Source of the DNA: a bacterium
GTDB lineage: Bacteria; Cyanobacteriota; Vampirovibrionia; Obscuribacterales; Obscuribacteraceae
DNA length: 7,552 bases
Reading direction: 5' to 3'
NCBI GenBank assembly: GCA_030431355.1
Contig: JAUIJG010000263.1
Coordinates: 1-7,552 of the forward strand
The notes beneath the pieces were generated by a model. The model worked only from the letters and a program-made list of their open reading frames with translations. It made no database searches and was not told the origin of the DNA. The position numbers and the translations under genes are program-made. This document shows, piece by piece, positions 1 through 7,087 of the stretch (positions within the stretch are counted from its first letter, which is position 1; each line of letters begins with the position of its first letter).

Positions 1-351
1 CACGTGCATCACCGAAGACTTGCCAACAAGGGTGACACAGGGGGTCTCTGCTTCTAGAAGGGCTTCTAAATTGCTGTCTTCCTCCACGCTCACTCCGGCT
101 TTTCTAGTGCTTCCGAAAGCTACCACACGGGCGTGTTTGAGAGACTCATTCTTCATTCGTTTGAAAAACGCCATATCCTTAGGATTTGAACCGGGCCAAC
201 CGCCTTCTATGTAGGCGACGCCAAGCTCATCTAACAACCGAGCAATCTTGACCTTATCATCGAGAGAAAAGGAGATTCCTTTCTTCTGGGAACCGTCCCT
301 CAACGTGGTGTCATAAAGATAGACTCTTTTATCAGGATTATCCGAATACAT
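1..351 (-). CDS. cimA: Citramalate synthase, N-terminal 117 codons (runs off left edge)
   Basis: Likely condenses pyruvate with acetyl-CoA to (R)-citramalate, the first step of threonine-independent isoleucine synthesis in the cytoplasm. The frame is open from the ATG at 349-351 to base 1 with no stop, so the gene is cut by the window. Residues 12-22 carry the DRE-TIM metallolyase signature [11 protein letters not shown], with R18 and D19 as the expected catalytic and metal residues. Residues 49-59, [11 protein letters not shown], are typical of the CimA-type branch, whereas the LeuA in this window has EAGFPAASAQD at the matching place. A Shine-Dalgarno GAGGAG at 362-367 lies 10 bases upstream and inside ilvN, and the start overlaps the ilvN end by 14 bases, which suggests translational coupling. 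A homocitrate or isopropylmalate synthase paralogue is the alternative. The WPGSNPKD block and the ilv context favour CimA. The catalytic C-terminal part is not visible. Confidence 0.9.
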   Translation of the reverse strand, partial: MYSDNPDKRVYLYDTTLRDGSQKKGISFSLDDKVKIARLLDELGVAYIEGGWPGSNPKDMAFFKRMKNESLKHARVVAFGSTRKAGVSVEEDSNLEALLEAETPCVTLVGKSSVMHV

Positions 352-601
352 CTTTCTGGGGCTCCTCAACAGCCTGGTTCAACACTACCTTTTCCACATC
401 GTAAAGCTTGTCGATCTGCTTCATGGCATATTCAGCGGGGCGAAAGCTCTCCACCGTAATTCGTGCCACCATCTCTTTGCCGGACTCCATGGAGTCGGCT
501 TTCAGGGAACAGAGAGAAAAGCTTCTCTGTCTCAAACGACCGAGTATCCTCTCGAGGGCGCCTTCGTTATTCTTAAGGCTTATATCAAGGGTGTATCTCA
601 T
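338..601 (-). CDS. ilvN: Acetolactate synthase small (regulatory) subunit, short IlvM-like form
   Basis: Regulatory subunit of acetohydroxyacid synthase, expected to bind and activate the IlvB catalytic subunit encoded just upstream. At 87 residues it is a single ACT domain (about residues 2-75) with no C-terminal extension. Common IlvH/IlvN proteins of about 160 residues have an extra domain. The stretches [18 protein letters not shown] (16-33) and the later [13 protein letters not shown] resemble the 87-residue enterobacterial IlvM of AHAS II, as I recall that sequence. The start ATG overlaps the ilvB stop as ATGA (598-601), and a GAGGAA ribosome site lies at 610-615, 8 bases upstream. Its stop at 338-340 lies inside the start of cimA. 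AHAS II with IlvM is known to be insensitive to valine. If that holds here, transcription attenuation would be the main brake on the pathway; this last step is inference. Confidence 0.92.
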   Translation of the reverse strand: MRYTLDISLKNNEGALERILGRLRQRSFSLCSLKADSMESGKEMVARITVESFRPAEYAMKQIDKLYDVEKVVLNQAVEEPQKDVFG

Positions 602-2256
602 GCTTTTGCTTCCTCTAACATTTCAGAATTTGCTTTACCGGGTGGCACCAGGGGCCAGACATTTTCTTTGGGATCGATTAATACGTGAACTAACAATGGA
701 CCAGGTTCATTTTGAATTTTTTCAAGGGCTCCGGGTACTTCCTCCCGGGTCTTAATCTGAATTGCTTCGATTCCGAATGCTTTCGCCAACTCTTTGAAAT
801 CCGGGTTATCCGACAGGTCCACTTCGCTGTAATTCTCATTAAAGAACAGCTCCTGCCACTGGCGCACCATGCCCAGAGCCTGGTTGTCGAAAAGGACTAT
901 TTTGACGGGAAGCTTATAACGCTTGAGAGTAGCGAGTTCCTGAATATTCATCATCAATGAGCCGTCTCCGCTGACAGCCACCACAAGGCTATCGGGATTG
1001 GCAAATTGAACACCTATGGCAGCAGGAAGACCGAAGCCCATGGTGCCCAAACCGCCACTGGATATATGCTTCTTGGGATCATCGAATTTGCAATGTTGGG
1101 CAACCCACATCTGGTGCTGACCGACATCGCAACAGATGTGCATGTTGCGATCTTTCACCGCGGACAACTCTTTGAGAAGAGCCGGTGCGTAGATAAATTC
1201 GCCCGGGGCGTCATATTTAAACTGATGCTCGGCTTTCTTTTGAAGACACTCTTTGACCCAGGGTTCTATGGACATCTCCATGTGCAAGAAATTGAGCGAG
1301 GTCTTGATGTCGCCGACCACAGGACAATCAGCCTCTCTCAGCTTGCTTACTTCGCTTGGGTCGCCATCGAGGTGGATAACCCGGGCATGGGGAGCGAACT
1401 GATCGAGTTTGCCGGTAACCCTATCGTCAAAGCGGGCGCCGACAGCAATGAGAAGGTCGCACTCCTGAACAGACAGATTGGAAGCTCTGGTGCCATGCAT
1501 TCCGATCATGCCGAGACAAAGCTCATGCTCACCGGGAACTGACCCGATGCCGTGGAGGGTTGTCACCACCGGTATGCCGGTGGCTTCCACAAAGGCTCTC
1601 AATTGCTCGGTGGCGCCGGCTATTCTTATGCCACCACCGGCATAAACTATCGGTTTGGAGCTGGCGGCTAGCATCTCCCGGGCCAAATTCAATTGGCGGG
1701 CTTCCGGACGGGGGTCCGGCTCCCTTTCCATTCCGGAGAAATGACTTTCATCAACTTCGAGATCGGCCAGGGCTATGTCCTTGGGCAAATCTATCAAAAC
1801 AGGACCGGGTCTGCCGGAGCGGGCAAGCTTGAAAGCTTCTCTTACCGTGGCGGAAAGCTCGGCGGTATCTCGCACTATGAACGAATGTTTGACCACGGGC
1901 ATGGAGATCCCGAAGATATCAACTTCCTGGAAAGCGTCGGTGCCCATTAAAGGAGCGGCCACCTGACCGGTGACGGCAACCACCGGGACCGAGTCCAAGA
2001 AGGCATTGGCAAGACCGGTTATTAAGTTGGTGGCACCGGGTCCGGAAGTGGCGAAACAGACACCAACCTCACCGGAAGCCCTGGCATAACCCTCTGCCGC
2101 ATGGGCAGCGGCTTGCTCATGGCGCACCAGAACATGCTTGAGACCGGAGCCGACAAGAGCATCGTAGACAGGCATTATGGCACCACCGGGATAACCGAAT
2201 ATGGTTTTCACCCCTTCGGTCTCCAGCGCTTTTATAAGTATCCTGGCTCCATTCAT
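598..2256 (-). CDS. ilvB: Acetolactate synthase large (catalytic) subunit
   Basis: ThDP-, FAD- and Mg-dependent acetohydroxyacid synthase. It joins two pyruvates to 2-acetolactate (valine/leucine) or pyruvate and 2-ketobutyrate to 2-aceto-2-hydroxybutyrate (isoleucine). The 552 residues are full length and closest in size to IlvG. They show the N-terminal pyrimidine-binding domain with catalytic Glu47 in VRHEQAAAHAAEGYARASG, the central FAD domain, and the C-terminal ThDP domain with GDGSLMMN starting at residue 430 and the metal-site end FDN at 456-458. Trp467 in MVRQWQ matches the Trp that gives AHAS II its preference for 2-ketobutyrate. The end LVPPGK is the usual family terminus. The start at 2256 fits the family N-terminus (MNGARILIKALETEGV), although the ribosome site is weak (AAGAG/AGAG only). 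It sits 55 bases after ilvC and overlaps ilvN by 4. The symbol ilvG would be equally defensible. Confidence 0.96.
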   Translation of the reverse strand: MNGARILIKALETEGVKTIFGYPGGAIMPVYDALVGSGLKHVLVRHEQAAAHAAEGYARASGEVGVCFATSGPGATNLITGLANAFLDSVPVVAVTGQVAAPLMGTDAFQEVDIFGISMPVVKHSFIVRDTAELSATVREAFKLARSGRPGPVLIDLPKDIALADLEVDESHFSGMEREPDPRPEARQLNLAREMLAASSKPIVYAGGGIRIAGATEQLRAFVEATGIPVVTTLHGIGSVPGEHELCLGMIGMHGTRASNLSVQECDLLIAVGARFDDRVTGKLDQFAPHARVIHLDGDPSEVSKLREADCPVVGDIKTSLNFLHMEMSIEPWVKECLQKKAEHQFKYDAPGEFIYAPALLKELSAVKDRNMHICCDVGQHQMWVAQHCKFDDPKKHISSGGLGTMGFGLPAAIGVQFANPDSLVVAVSGDGSLMMNIQELATLKRYKLPVKIVLFDNQALGMVRQWQELFFNENYSEVDLSDNPDFKELAKAFGIEAIQIKTREEVPGALEKIQNEPGPLLVHVLIDPKENVWPLVPPGKANSEMLEEAKA

Positions 2257-2265
2257 TCTCTAATT

Positions 2266-2290
2266 ACTCTTATCGACTCTTATCAACTCT
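2266..2290. repeat. Short tandem repeat in the ilvC-ilvB gap
   Basis: ACTCTTATCG (2266-2275) is followed directly by ACTCTTATCA (2276-2285) and then a partial copy ACTCT (2286-2290). On the transcribed strand this places repeated GATAAGAGT words just before ilvB, whose own ribosome site is weak. The repeat itself is plain in the sequence. A role in ilvB translation is only a guess, and it may be neutral slippage. Confidence 0.6.
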
Positions 2291-2311
2291 GGTCTCGCAC
2301 ATTCACTCTAA

Positions 2312-3337
2312 CTATTTAGTGGTAGCAGGCTGCTTTGCTTTCTGCTCCTGGAGCCAGGCCATCTTGCTGCGCAACTCTTTGCCCACTTTCTCCACCGGAT
2401 GGTTCAAGTCTTTTTCCAACATGGCGTTGTAGTTCTTGAGACCGGTTTTGTTCTCTTCCATCCACTCTCTGGCGAATTGACCGCTCTGGATCTCTTCAAG
2501 AACCTTCTTCATCTCAGCTTTTGTATGGGCATCAACTACTCGGGGTCCCCGGGTCAGATCTCCGTATTTAGCGGTCTCGGAGACAAACTCATGCATCTTG
2601 GCGAAGCCGCCTTCATAGATGAGGTCGACGATCAGCTTCACTTCATGGAGACATTCGAAGTAAGCCACTTCCGGTTGATAGCCGGCATCGACAAGAGTCT
2701 CCCAACCCTGCATGATCAGCTCGGTAACACCACCGCAGAGAACCGCTTGTTCTCCGAAAAGGTCGGTCTCGGTCTCTTCCTTGAAGGTTGTTTCGATCAC
2801 ACCGGCTCTGGTGCCGCCCAATCCATATGCATAGGTTAGTGCTACATCTTTGGCGGAGCCGGTTGCGTCCTGATACATCGCCATCACACAGGGTACGCCT
2901 CTTCCCTCTTCGTACTGCTGTCTGACCAGACGTCCCGGTCCTTTCGGTGCCACCATGACCACATCCATCTCTTTGGAGGGTTTGATCTGGTCATACTGAA
3001 TATTGAAACCGTGGGCAAACAAGACTGCCGATCCGGGTCGAAGATTAGGAGCCACCTGCTCGTTGTAGACAGTGGGCTGGGCCATATCAGGAACCAGCAT
3101 AGCCACAACATTGGCTTGCTTTGCTGCCTCTTCCGGGCTGACCGGAGCAAAACCATCTTCTTTAGCCTGGTTATAAGAAGGTCCGCCTTCACGAACACCG
3201 ACCACGACTCTAAAGCCACTATCTCTCAAGTTGAGAGCATGGGCACGGCCCTGGCTGCCGTATCCGACCACGGCGATTGTCTTACCGTCATAGAATGACG
3301 GGTTGGTATCTTCTTCTCTATACATTGTGCAAGCCAT
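2312..3337 (-). CDS. ilvC: Ketol-acid reductoisomerase, class I (short form)
   Basis: Isomerises and reduces 2-acetolactate or 2-aceto-2-hydroxybutyrate to the dihydroxy acids, using Mg and NAD(P)H. The 341 residues match the short class I enzyme. The Rossmann motif [13 protein letters not shown] starts at residue 25, and HGFN with His109 and the KGPG block at 132-135 follow. The knotted C-terminal domain keeps the four metal acidic residues: D192 and E196 in TDLFGEQ, E228 and E232 in FECLHE. S253 of VSETAKYGD is also in place. The cofactor-specificity loop after the second strand reads R49-E-G-G-P-S54, where the family usually has R-x-G-S-x-S, so one phosphate-contacting Ser is replaced by Gly. 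The start is fixed by a strong AAGGAG at 3345-3350 with a 7-base spacer. It lies 51 bases after ilvD and no terminator is visible between them, consistent with one operon. Confidence 0.97.
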   Translation of the reverse strand: MACTMYREEDTNPSFYDGKTIAVVGYGSQGRAHALNLRDSGFRVVVGVREGGPSYNQAKEDGFAPVSPEEAAKQANVVAMLVPDMAQPTVYNEQVAPNLRPGSAVLFAHGFNIQYDQIKPSKEMDVVMVAPKGPGRLVRQQYEEGRGVPCVMAMYQDATGSAKDVALTYAYGLGGTRAGVIETTFKEETETDLFGEQAVLCGGVTELIMQGWETLVDAGYQPEVAYFECLHEVKLIVDLIYEGGFAKMHEFVSETAKYGDLTRGPRVVDAHTKAEMKKVLEEIQSGQFAREWMEENKTGLKNYNAMLEKDLNHPVEKVGKELRSKMAWLQEQKAKQPATTK

Positions 3338-3388
3338 TTTTACTCTCCTTGAATTTATTGCTTAGCGGGGCGTTAACAGTATGTTTGG

Positions 3389-5071
3389 TTATCTTCCTGA
3401 AGTAACAGGCTCTTTCTGCTTCATCCAGGTGACAGCACCATCGGAAGCGGAAGAAACAAGTTGGGCATATTTGGCGAATACTCCCGAGGTATAAGCCTGG
3501 GGTTTGGGCTGCCAATCTTTTGCCCGGGGGGCAAGATCGGCTTCCACATTCAATTCGCGTTTTTCCAGATCGATAGTTATCTTGTCTCCGGTGCGCACAT
3601 GGGCGATAGGTCCACCCCGGGCGGCTTCCGGAGCCACATGACCGATCATGATGCCGTGGGTGGCACCGCTGAAGCGGCCATCGGTTATTAGGGCTACTTT
3701 GTCCCCAAGTCCTGCTCCCACAAGAGCACCGGATACGGCAAGCATCTCAGGCATGCCCGGGGCTCCCCTGGGTCCGACGTTGCGGATGATGATCACATCG
3801 TTTTCTTTGACATCGCCTTCCTGAACAGCGTTAAAAGCATCATCTTCTTTTTCGAAGACCCTGGCGGTACCGGTGAATAATGGAGTTTCATGTCCGGCAA
3901 CTTTTATGACACAGCCTTCCGGAGCAAGACTACCTTTCAATATGGCGAAGCCGCCCCGCTCCTGTATGGGATTGTCGATGGAACGAACTACTTTCTGACC
4001 TTCTACCTCTTCGGCTTTTTCAGCCTCTTCAAATAAGGTGGCTCCGGAGACGGTTTCGGTATCGTTCAAATGACCTGACTCTTTCAGGCGCTTAGCTATC
4101 ACCCGCATGCCGCCTGCTTTCTCCAGATCCGGGGCGTTGAATCTACCCCAGGGCTTGAAGTCGACTATTATCGGGGTCCGTGCTGAGACTTCGTCGAAAT
4201 CATCGATGGTAAGCTCCACATCCATCTCTCTTGCTATGGCAAGGAGGTGAAGTACGGCATTGGTGGAGCCTCCGGTGGCAGCAACGGAGGTGATGGCGTT
4301 GACCAGGGCATCCCTTGTAACAATAGACCCCGGTCTTTTGTCTTCTTTGAGAAGCTTCATGACCAGGGTCCCACATTCTTTAGCCAGGGATTTTTTTCGC
4401 GCGTCCGTTGCGGCAACTTCGTTAACACCCATGGGAGATATGCCCATGAAGGTTGCTGCGGTGGACATGGTATTAGCCGTGAACTGTCCACCACAGGCAC
4501 CTGCGCCTGGACAGGCGCGATTCTCGAGGTCGGAGAGCTCTGCTTCGGTCATCAAGCCGGCAGCACAAGCGCCGACACCTTCGAATACATCCTGGATGGT
4601 CACGTCCCGGTCCTGGAACTGACCAGGCATTATAGAACCTCCATAGATCATCAAAGAAGGAAGATTCAAACGGCAGAGCGCCATTATAGTGCCGGGTATG
4701 GTCTTATCGCATCCGCTCAAAGCGACAACCGCATCAAACATATGACCGCGGACAGCCACTTCTATGGAGTCGGCAACCACTTCCCGGGAAACTAACGATG
4801 CCTTCATCGCCTCGGTGCCCATGGAGATGCCGTCGGAGACAACCACGGTGTTGCACTCAAAGGGAGTACCACCGGCTTTTCTGATGCCTTCTTTAACCGA
4901 CTCGGCAAGATCACGAAGATGGTAATTACAGGGTCCGGCTTCGGTCCATGTGTTGGCCACTGCCACAAACGGCTTCTTCAAATCATCATCGGTAAGCCCG
5001 GTGGCTTTGAGCATCGCTCTAGCCGGAGCCCGGTGCATACCGCTTTTTATCTGATCGCTGTTCATAGTCAT
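3389..5071 (-). CDS. ilvD: Dihydroxy-acid dehydratase
   Basis: Fe-S enzyme that dehydrates 2,3-dihydroxyisovalerate and 2,3-dihydroxy-3-methylvalerate to the keto acids. With the ATG at 5069-5071 it has 560 residues, normal for the family. Expected cluster cysteines are present: C48 (GPCNYH), C121 (SGCDKTIPG, signature 1) and C193 (GACGGQ). D80 and E442 sit where the family binds Mg, K123 is the conserved Lys of CDK, and S468 in [10 protein letters not shown] (signature 2, ending [11 protein letters not shown]) is the expected catalytic base. An upstream in-frame TTG at 5078-5080 would add three residues, but it lies only 2 bases from the AAGGAC ribosome site. The ATG with an 11-base spacer is preferred, and a second ATG at 5063-5065 is possible. 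It is the first gene of the ilv unit, and its ribosome site follows the attenuator U-run directly. No disabling change is seen. Confidence 0.96.
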   Translation of the reverse strand: MTMNSDQIKSGMHRAPARAMLKATGLTDDDLKKPFVAVANTWTEAGPCNYHLRDLAESVKEGIRKAGGTPFECNTVVVSDGISMGTEAMKASLVSREVVADSIEVAVRGHMFDAVVALSGCDKTIPGTIMALCRLNLPSLMIYGGSIMPGQFQDRDVTIQDVFEGVGACAAGLMTEAELSDLENRACPGAGACGGQFTANTMSTAATFMGISPMGVNEVAATDARKKSLAKECGTLVMKLLKEDKRPGSIVTRDALVNAITSVAATGGSTNAVLHLLAIAREMDVELTIDDFDEVSARTPIIVDFKPWGRFNAPDLEKAGGMRVIAKRLKESGHLNDTETVSGATLFEEAEKAEEVEGQKVVRSIDNPIQERGGFAILKGSLAPEGCVIKVAGHETPLFTGTARVFEKEDDAFNAVQEGDVKENDVIIIRNVGPRGAPGMPEMLAVSGALVGAGLGDKVALITDGRFSGATHGIMIGHVAPEAARGGPIAHVRTGDKITIDLEKRELNVEADLAPRAKDWQPKPQAYTSGVFAKYAQLVSSASDGAVTWMKQKEPVTSGR

Positions 5072-5082
5072 TTTGTTCAATC

Positions 5083-5088
5083 GTCCTT
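5083..5088 (-). promoter_or_regulatory. ilvD ribosome binding site
   Basis: AAGGAC on the minus strand lies 2 bases before an in-frame TTG (5080) and 11 bases before ATG 5071. A 2-base spacer is too short for initiation, so this site argues for the ATG. It begins only 4 bases after the U-run of the upstream hairpin, so terminator folding could also affect ribosome access. Confidence 0.7.
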
Positions 5089-5092
5089 AAGT

Positions 5093-5126
5093 AAAACCCC
5101 CACACCTTCGGAAGCGGTGTGGGGGT
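5093..5126 (-). terminator. ilv attenuator: intrinsic terminator in the leader (arms 3:4)
   Basis: On the transcribed strand the arms CCCCCACACC (5116-5125) and GGTGTGGGGG (5097-5106) pair perfectly over 10 bp. A further A-T pair (5126 with 5096) extends the stem, and the loop has 9 bases (5107-5115). UUUU then AC UU follows. It lies after the leader-peptide stop and before the ilvD ribosome site, the position of an attenuator rather than a gene-end terminator. The U-run is short, but the stem is very GC-rich. Confidence 0.9.
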
Positions 5127-5173
5127 CTGTGTTTATGATTCAAAAAATCTCTTACACTGGCAGCCCACACACC
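5116..5173 (-). promoter_or_regulatory. ilv antiterminator pairing (arms 2:3)
   Basis: GGTGTGTGGG (5164-5173), inside codons 20-23 of the leader peptide, can pair with CCCCCACACC (5116-5125): GGTGTG with CACACC, one bulged U, then GGG with CCC. This uses the 5' arm of the terminator, so the two folds exclude each other. A ribosome stalled on the upstream Val/Ile codons leaves arm 2 free and favours read-through. A ribosome at the stop codon covers arm 2 and lets the terminator form. A small stem CTGAT/ATCAG (5173-5187) abuts arm 2 and may act as arm 1. All pairing was worked out by eye. Confidence 0.8.
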
Positions 5174-5232
5174 TGATGCAGAATCAGCACCAGAATAATG
5201 TTGACGACCACAAAAATAAGAGAGTTTTGCAT
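5152..5232 (-). CDS. ilvL: ilv operon leader peptide (26 codons, Ile/Val/Leu-rich)
   Basis: Short leader peptide whose translation, not product, is expected to sense charged tRNAs for Ile, Val and Leu. It starts at ATG 5230-5232 and ends at TAA 5152-5154. Fifteen of 26 codons are BCAA: Val 8, 9, 10, 15, 21, 26; Ile 6, 12, 13, 17; Leu 5, 14, 16, 18, 24. They include a Val triplet (GTG GTC GTC), an Ile pair (ATT ATT) and an unbroken run of BCAA codons from 12 to 18. The E. coli ilvGMEDA leader has a comparable count. An in-frame TAA lies six codons upstream of Val8's side of the gene, just before the start, so the frame cannot extend far. No good Shine-Dalgarno is visible. Position between promoter and attenuator, plus overlap with the antiterminator arm, supports the call. 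The symbol is assigned by analogy; the peptide has no sequence homology claim behind it. Confidence 0.88.
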   Translation of the reverse strand: MQNSLIFVVVNIILVLILHQVCGLPV

Positions 5233-5285
5233 TTGCTTATGTACTTATGACAGAAGTTGGACTTTAAATATGGATTCGCTTTCTT

Positions 5286-5305
5286 ATTTCTTCGCCGGAA
5301 GAAAT
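5286..5305. repeat. Perfect 8-bp inverted repeat in the ilv 5' leader
   Basis: ATTTCTTC (5286-5293) and GAAGAAAT (5298-5305) flank a 4-base loop. It lies just downstream of the predicted ilv transcription start and about 54 bases before the leader-peptide ATG. It could be a 5'-end stabilising hairpin in the RNA or a palindromic operator in DNA. The sequence does not decide between them. Confidence 0.6.
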
Positions 5306-5320
5306 CCGACTCAGGCTCCC

Positions 5321-5348
5321 ATCATACTGCCAGACTGAAATTGGTCAA
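5321..5348 (-). promoter_or_regulatory. Sigma-70-like promoter for the ilvL-ilvDCBN-cimA unit
   Basis: -35 TTGACC (5343-5348) and -10 TATGAT (5321-5326) each match five of six consensus bases, with a 16-base spacer. The predicted start near 5314 gives about an 80-base untranslated lead before the leader peptide. It lies 49 bases after the leuA stop, so the ilv genes can be transcribed independently of leuA. Between the leuA stop and this promoter there is only a weak AT-rich hairpin (about 5364-5384) without a U-run, so some read-through from leuA is possible. Confidence 0.72.
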
Positions 5349-5397
5349 TACAGTTTGAGGGATGTGAACAAAACTTTGTTACACTCGGAAACGCTAT

Positions 5398-7074
5398 CTA
5401 GGCGGTAGCGGACACGGCAACAGCTCCGGCGGTGGTAGATGCGGCACCTTTGCGCTCCCTGGCAAAGTTTCTGTAGACATAGCTTTTGTTTACAGCATCG
5501 ATATAAGCGTAGAGCGCAGATATCTCAATATCCTGATTTTTAGCCTGTCCCTCTGTTCTAAATCCGAATTCATCCTCGAGAATTATGGTGGAGACACTGT
5601 GAGCATTGATTCCACTGGAGTCAGAATAGCTTTCATGGCGGATGATGCGCGTCTCGCCGAACTCAGATTCCACAAGTTTTTTGAGAGCGGCAAGGGCAGA
5701 GTCGTTACCGGAATGCTCTCCTTCGAAACAGCCTTCCTTACCGAAGAATGTGCCTTCTAGAGTCACTTTCGAGCACTTGCCCTGTCTTGAATAATCCACA
5801 GAATCAATCTGCATCGGCTGTCTGTAGGAGAAGTATTGTTTGATCAACTCATCATCGCTTATGCCTTTACGTCTTGCCCGGGTCTGGTCTTTTATGAATT
5901 GCGCGATTGCTGCTTTCTCACTCTCTTCACAGATATAGCCATGGTTCTCGATTACAGAGCGAGCATGGTTGCCACCGGAGAGCGGACCGAAAGTGAAGCT
6001 GATCTCTTTGCCCACCCGTCTTGGATCGAACGGCTGGTAGGCCATAGGATTCTTGAGAATTGCGTTGGTGTGGCCACCGGAAGAATGCCTGGCGGCGTTG
6101 TCGCCGGTGACAGGCCAGTGTGGCTGACGCTTGAGCATGTACTCGCCGATGAAATCCGAAACTTCCTGAATCATTTTAAGGTTAGCCTCGGTATAGAAGC
6201 TCTGGCAGCCCTGCTCCGTCCTATTTCCGAACTGGTCGATTATCATGATGCACTGCTCGATGGATGCGTTGCCGGCTCTTTCGCCAACCCCGTTGATACA
6301 ACCCTCTATCTGGGTAGCCACCCCATCGAATACGGCATTTATTGTATTTTGAACAGCAAGACCAAAGTCATTGTGACAATGCACCGACCAGCAAATTTCT
6401 TTATTCGGAAAAATCTCTTCGATCATATCCCGATGTCTCTTCATATGTTCGACAAAGTAATCTTTGCCCTGGAGCTGGGAAGCACCACCAATAGTATCCG
6501 GACAGTTAATGATTGTGGCACCGCCTTCTATGGCGGCTTTGATCAACTCAAAAGTAAAGTCGAAATTTTCTCCCATTCGAGAGTAGCCTTCCGGACTAAA
6601 TTGAACTTCTAATCCGGCATCCGCAGCCATCTTTGTCAGCTCATAAACGTCCTTTATGATCTCCTCACGTTTCTCGTTGTAAGAGCCCAATGATGCTGCC
6701 ATCAACTCCGGGTCCACAGGCACATAAGTATGAAGACGACCGCGACCGGAGGCGATGGTCGGCTTCAAGGCTTCTATGGTCTTCTCCACTTGCTCTTTTC
6801 TCAACTGACAGAGCGCCGCTATAACCGGAGAGTTCTCCATGGCGGCACTCTCCTCGGCGATGGTTTTGACAATTTCAAAATCCTGGGCGCTGGCAGCGGG
6901 GAAACCGGCTTCGATGATATCGATCCCCATCTTGCTTGCCAGACGGAAATAGCGAATATTGTTCTCAAAACTCATCGCCGCACCAGGACACTGCTGACCA
7001 TCACGTAATGTGGTGTCGAAGACTTTGATACGGCGTGAATCTTTTCTATCTATATCGCTAATGTTGGCACTCAT
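5398..7074 (-). CDS. leuA: 2-isopropylmalate synthase (LeuA) with divergent C-terminal region
   Basis: Condenses 2-ketoisovalerate with acetyl-CoA to 2-isopropylmalate, the first committed step to leucine. With ATG 7072-7074 it has 558 residues. The DRE-TIM barrel spans about 16-290: VFDTTLRDGQQ (18-28) with R24 and D25, the metal ligands H232 and H234 in VHCHNDFGLA, and the second signature ending NGVGERAGN (261-269). A linker region with SGGHTNAILKNP (332-343) follows. About 425-540 is the LeuA dimer/regulatory domain, but its usual glycine-rich leucine-site blocks read GEHSGNDSALAAL and GQAKNQDIEISALYAYIDAVN-like sequence, so feedback sensing may differ. The start is set by AAGGGG at 7082-7087 with a 7-base spacer. 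An ATG at 7117-7119 would put the attenuator hairpin inside the gene and lacks support. The Leu-rich leader upstream supports leucine rather than homocitrate synthesis. The last dozen residues are Ala/Thr/Val-rich and low in complexity. Confidence 0.92.
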   Translation of the reverse strand: MSANISDIDRKDSRRIKVFDTTLRDGQQCPGAAMSFENNIRYFRLASKMGIDIIEAGFPAASAQDFEIVKTIAEESAAMENSPVIAALCQLRKEQVEKTIEALKPTIASGRGRLHTYVPVDPELMAASLGSYNEKREEIIKDVYELTKMAADAGLEVQFSPEGYSRMGENFDFTFELIKAAIEGGATIINCPDTIGGASQLQGKDYFVEHMKRHRDMIEEIFPNKEICWSVHCHNDFGLAVQNTINAVFDGVATQIEGCINGVGERAGNASIEQCIMIIDQFGNRTEQGCQSFYTEANLKMIQEVSDFIGEYMLKRQPHWPVTGDNAARHSSGGHTNAILKNPMAYQPFDPRRVGKEISFTFGPLSGGNHARSVIENHGYICEESEKAAIAQFIKDQTRARRKGISDDELIKQYFSYRQPMQIDSVDYSRQGKCSKVTLEGTFFGKEGCFEGEHSGNDSALAALKKLVESEFGETRIIRHESYSDSSGINAHSVSTIILEDEFGFRTEGQAKNQDIEISALYAYIDAVNKSYVYRNFARERKGAASTTAGAVAVSATA

Positions 7075-7081
7075 GAAATTT

Positions 7082-7087
7082 CCCCTT
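7082..7087 (-). promoter_or_regulatory. leuA ribosome binding site
   Basis: AAGGGG lies 7 bases before ATG 7074 and fixes that start over the in-frame ATG at 7119. It begins directly after the U-run of the leu attenuator, the same layout as at ilvD. Confidence 0.75.

Noticed and set aside
3011..3298. Plus-strand and alternate-frame open frames across ilvC, ilvD, ilvB and leuA (for example 3011-3298, 4247-4795, 5836-6612, 1006-1542)
   Set aside because: They lie antisense to or out of frame with genes whose motifs run unbroken from end to end. They lack recognisable domains and ribosome sites and are shadows of the real genes.
5072..5080. TTG start for ilvD at 5080
   Set aside because: The only ribosome site is 2 bases from this TTG, too close to work. 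The downstream ATG at 5071 has a usable spacing.
5093..5126. The GC-rich hairpin as a rho-independent terminator for leuA
   Set aside because: It is over 270 bases past the leuA stop and lies beyond a promoter and a BCAA-rich leader frame whose codons can pair with it, so an attenuator for ilvD fits better.
5081..5320. A T-box riboswitch controlling the ilv genes
   Set aside because: I see no T-box consensus or specifier-stem layout. The antiterminator arm lies inside a translated-looking BCAA-rich frame, which fits ribosome-mediated attenuation instead.
5364..5384. Hairpin after leuA as its terminator
   Set aside because: The stem is mostly A-U with a bulge and a tiny loop, and no U-run follows on either strand.
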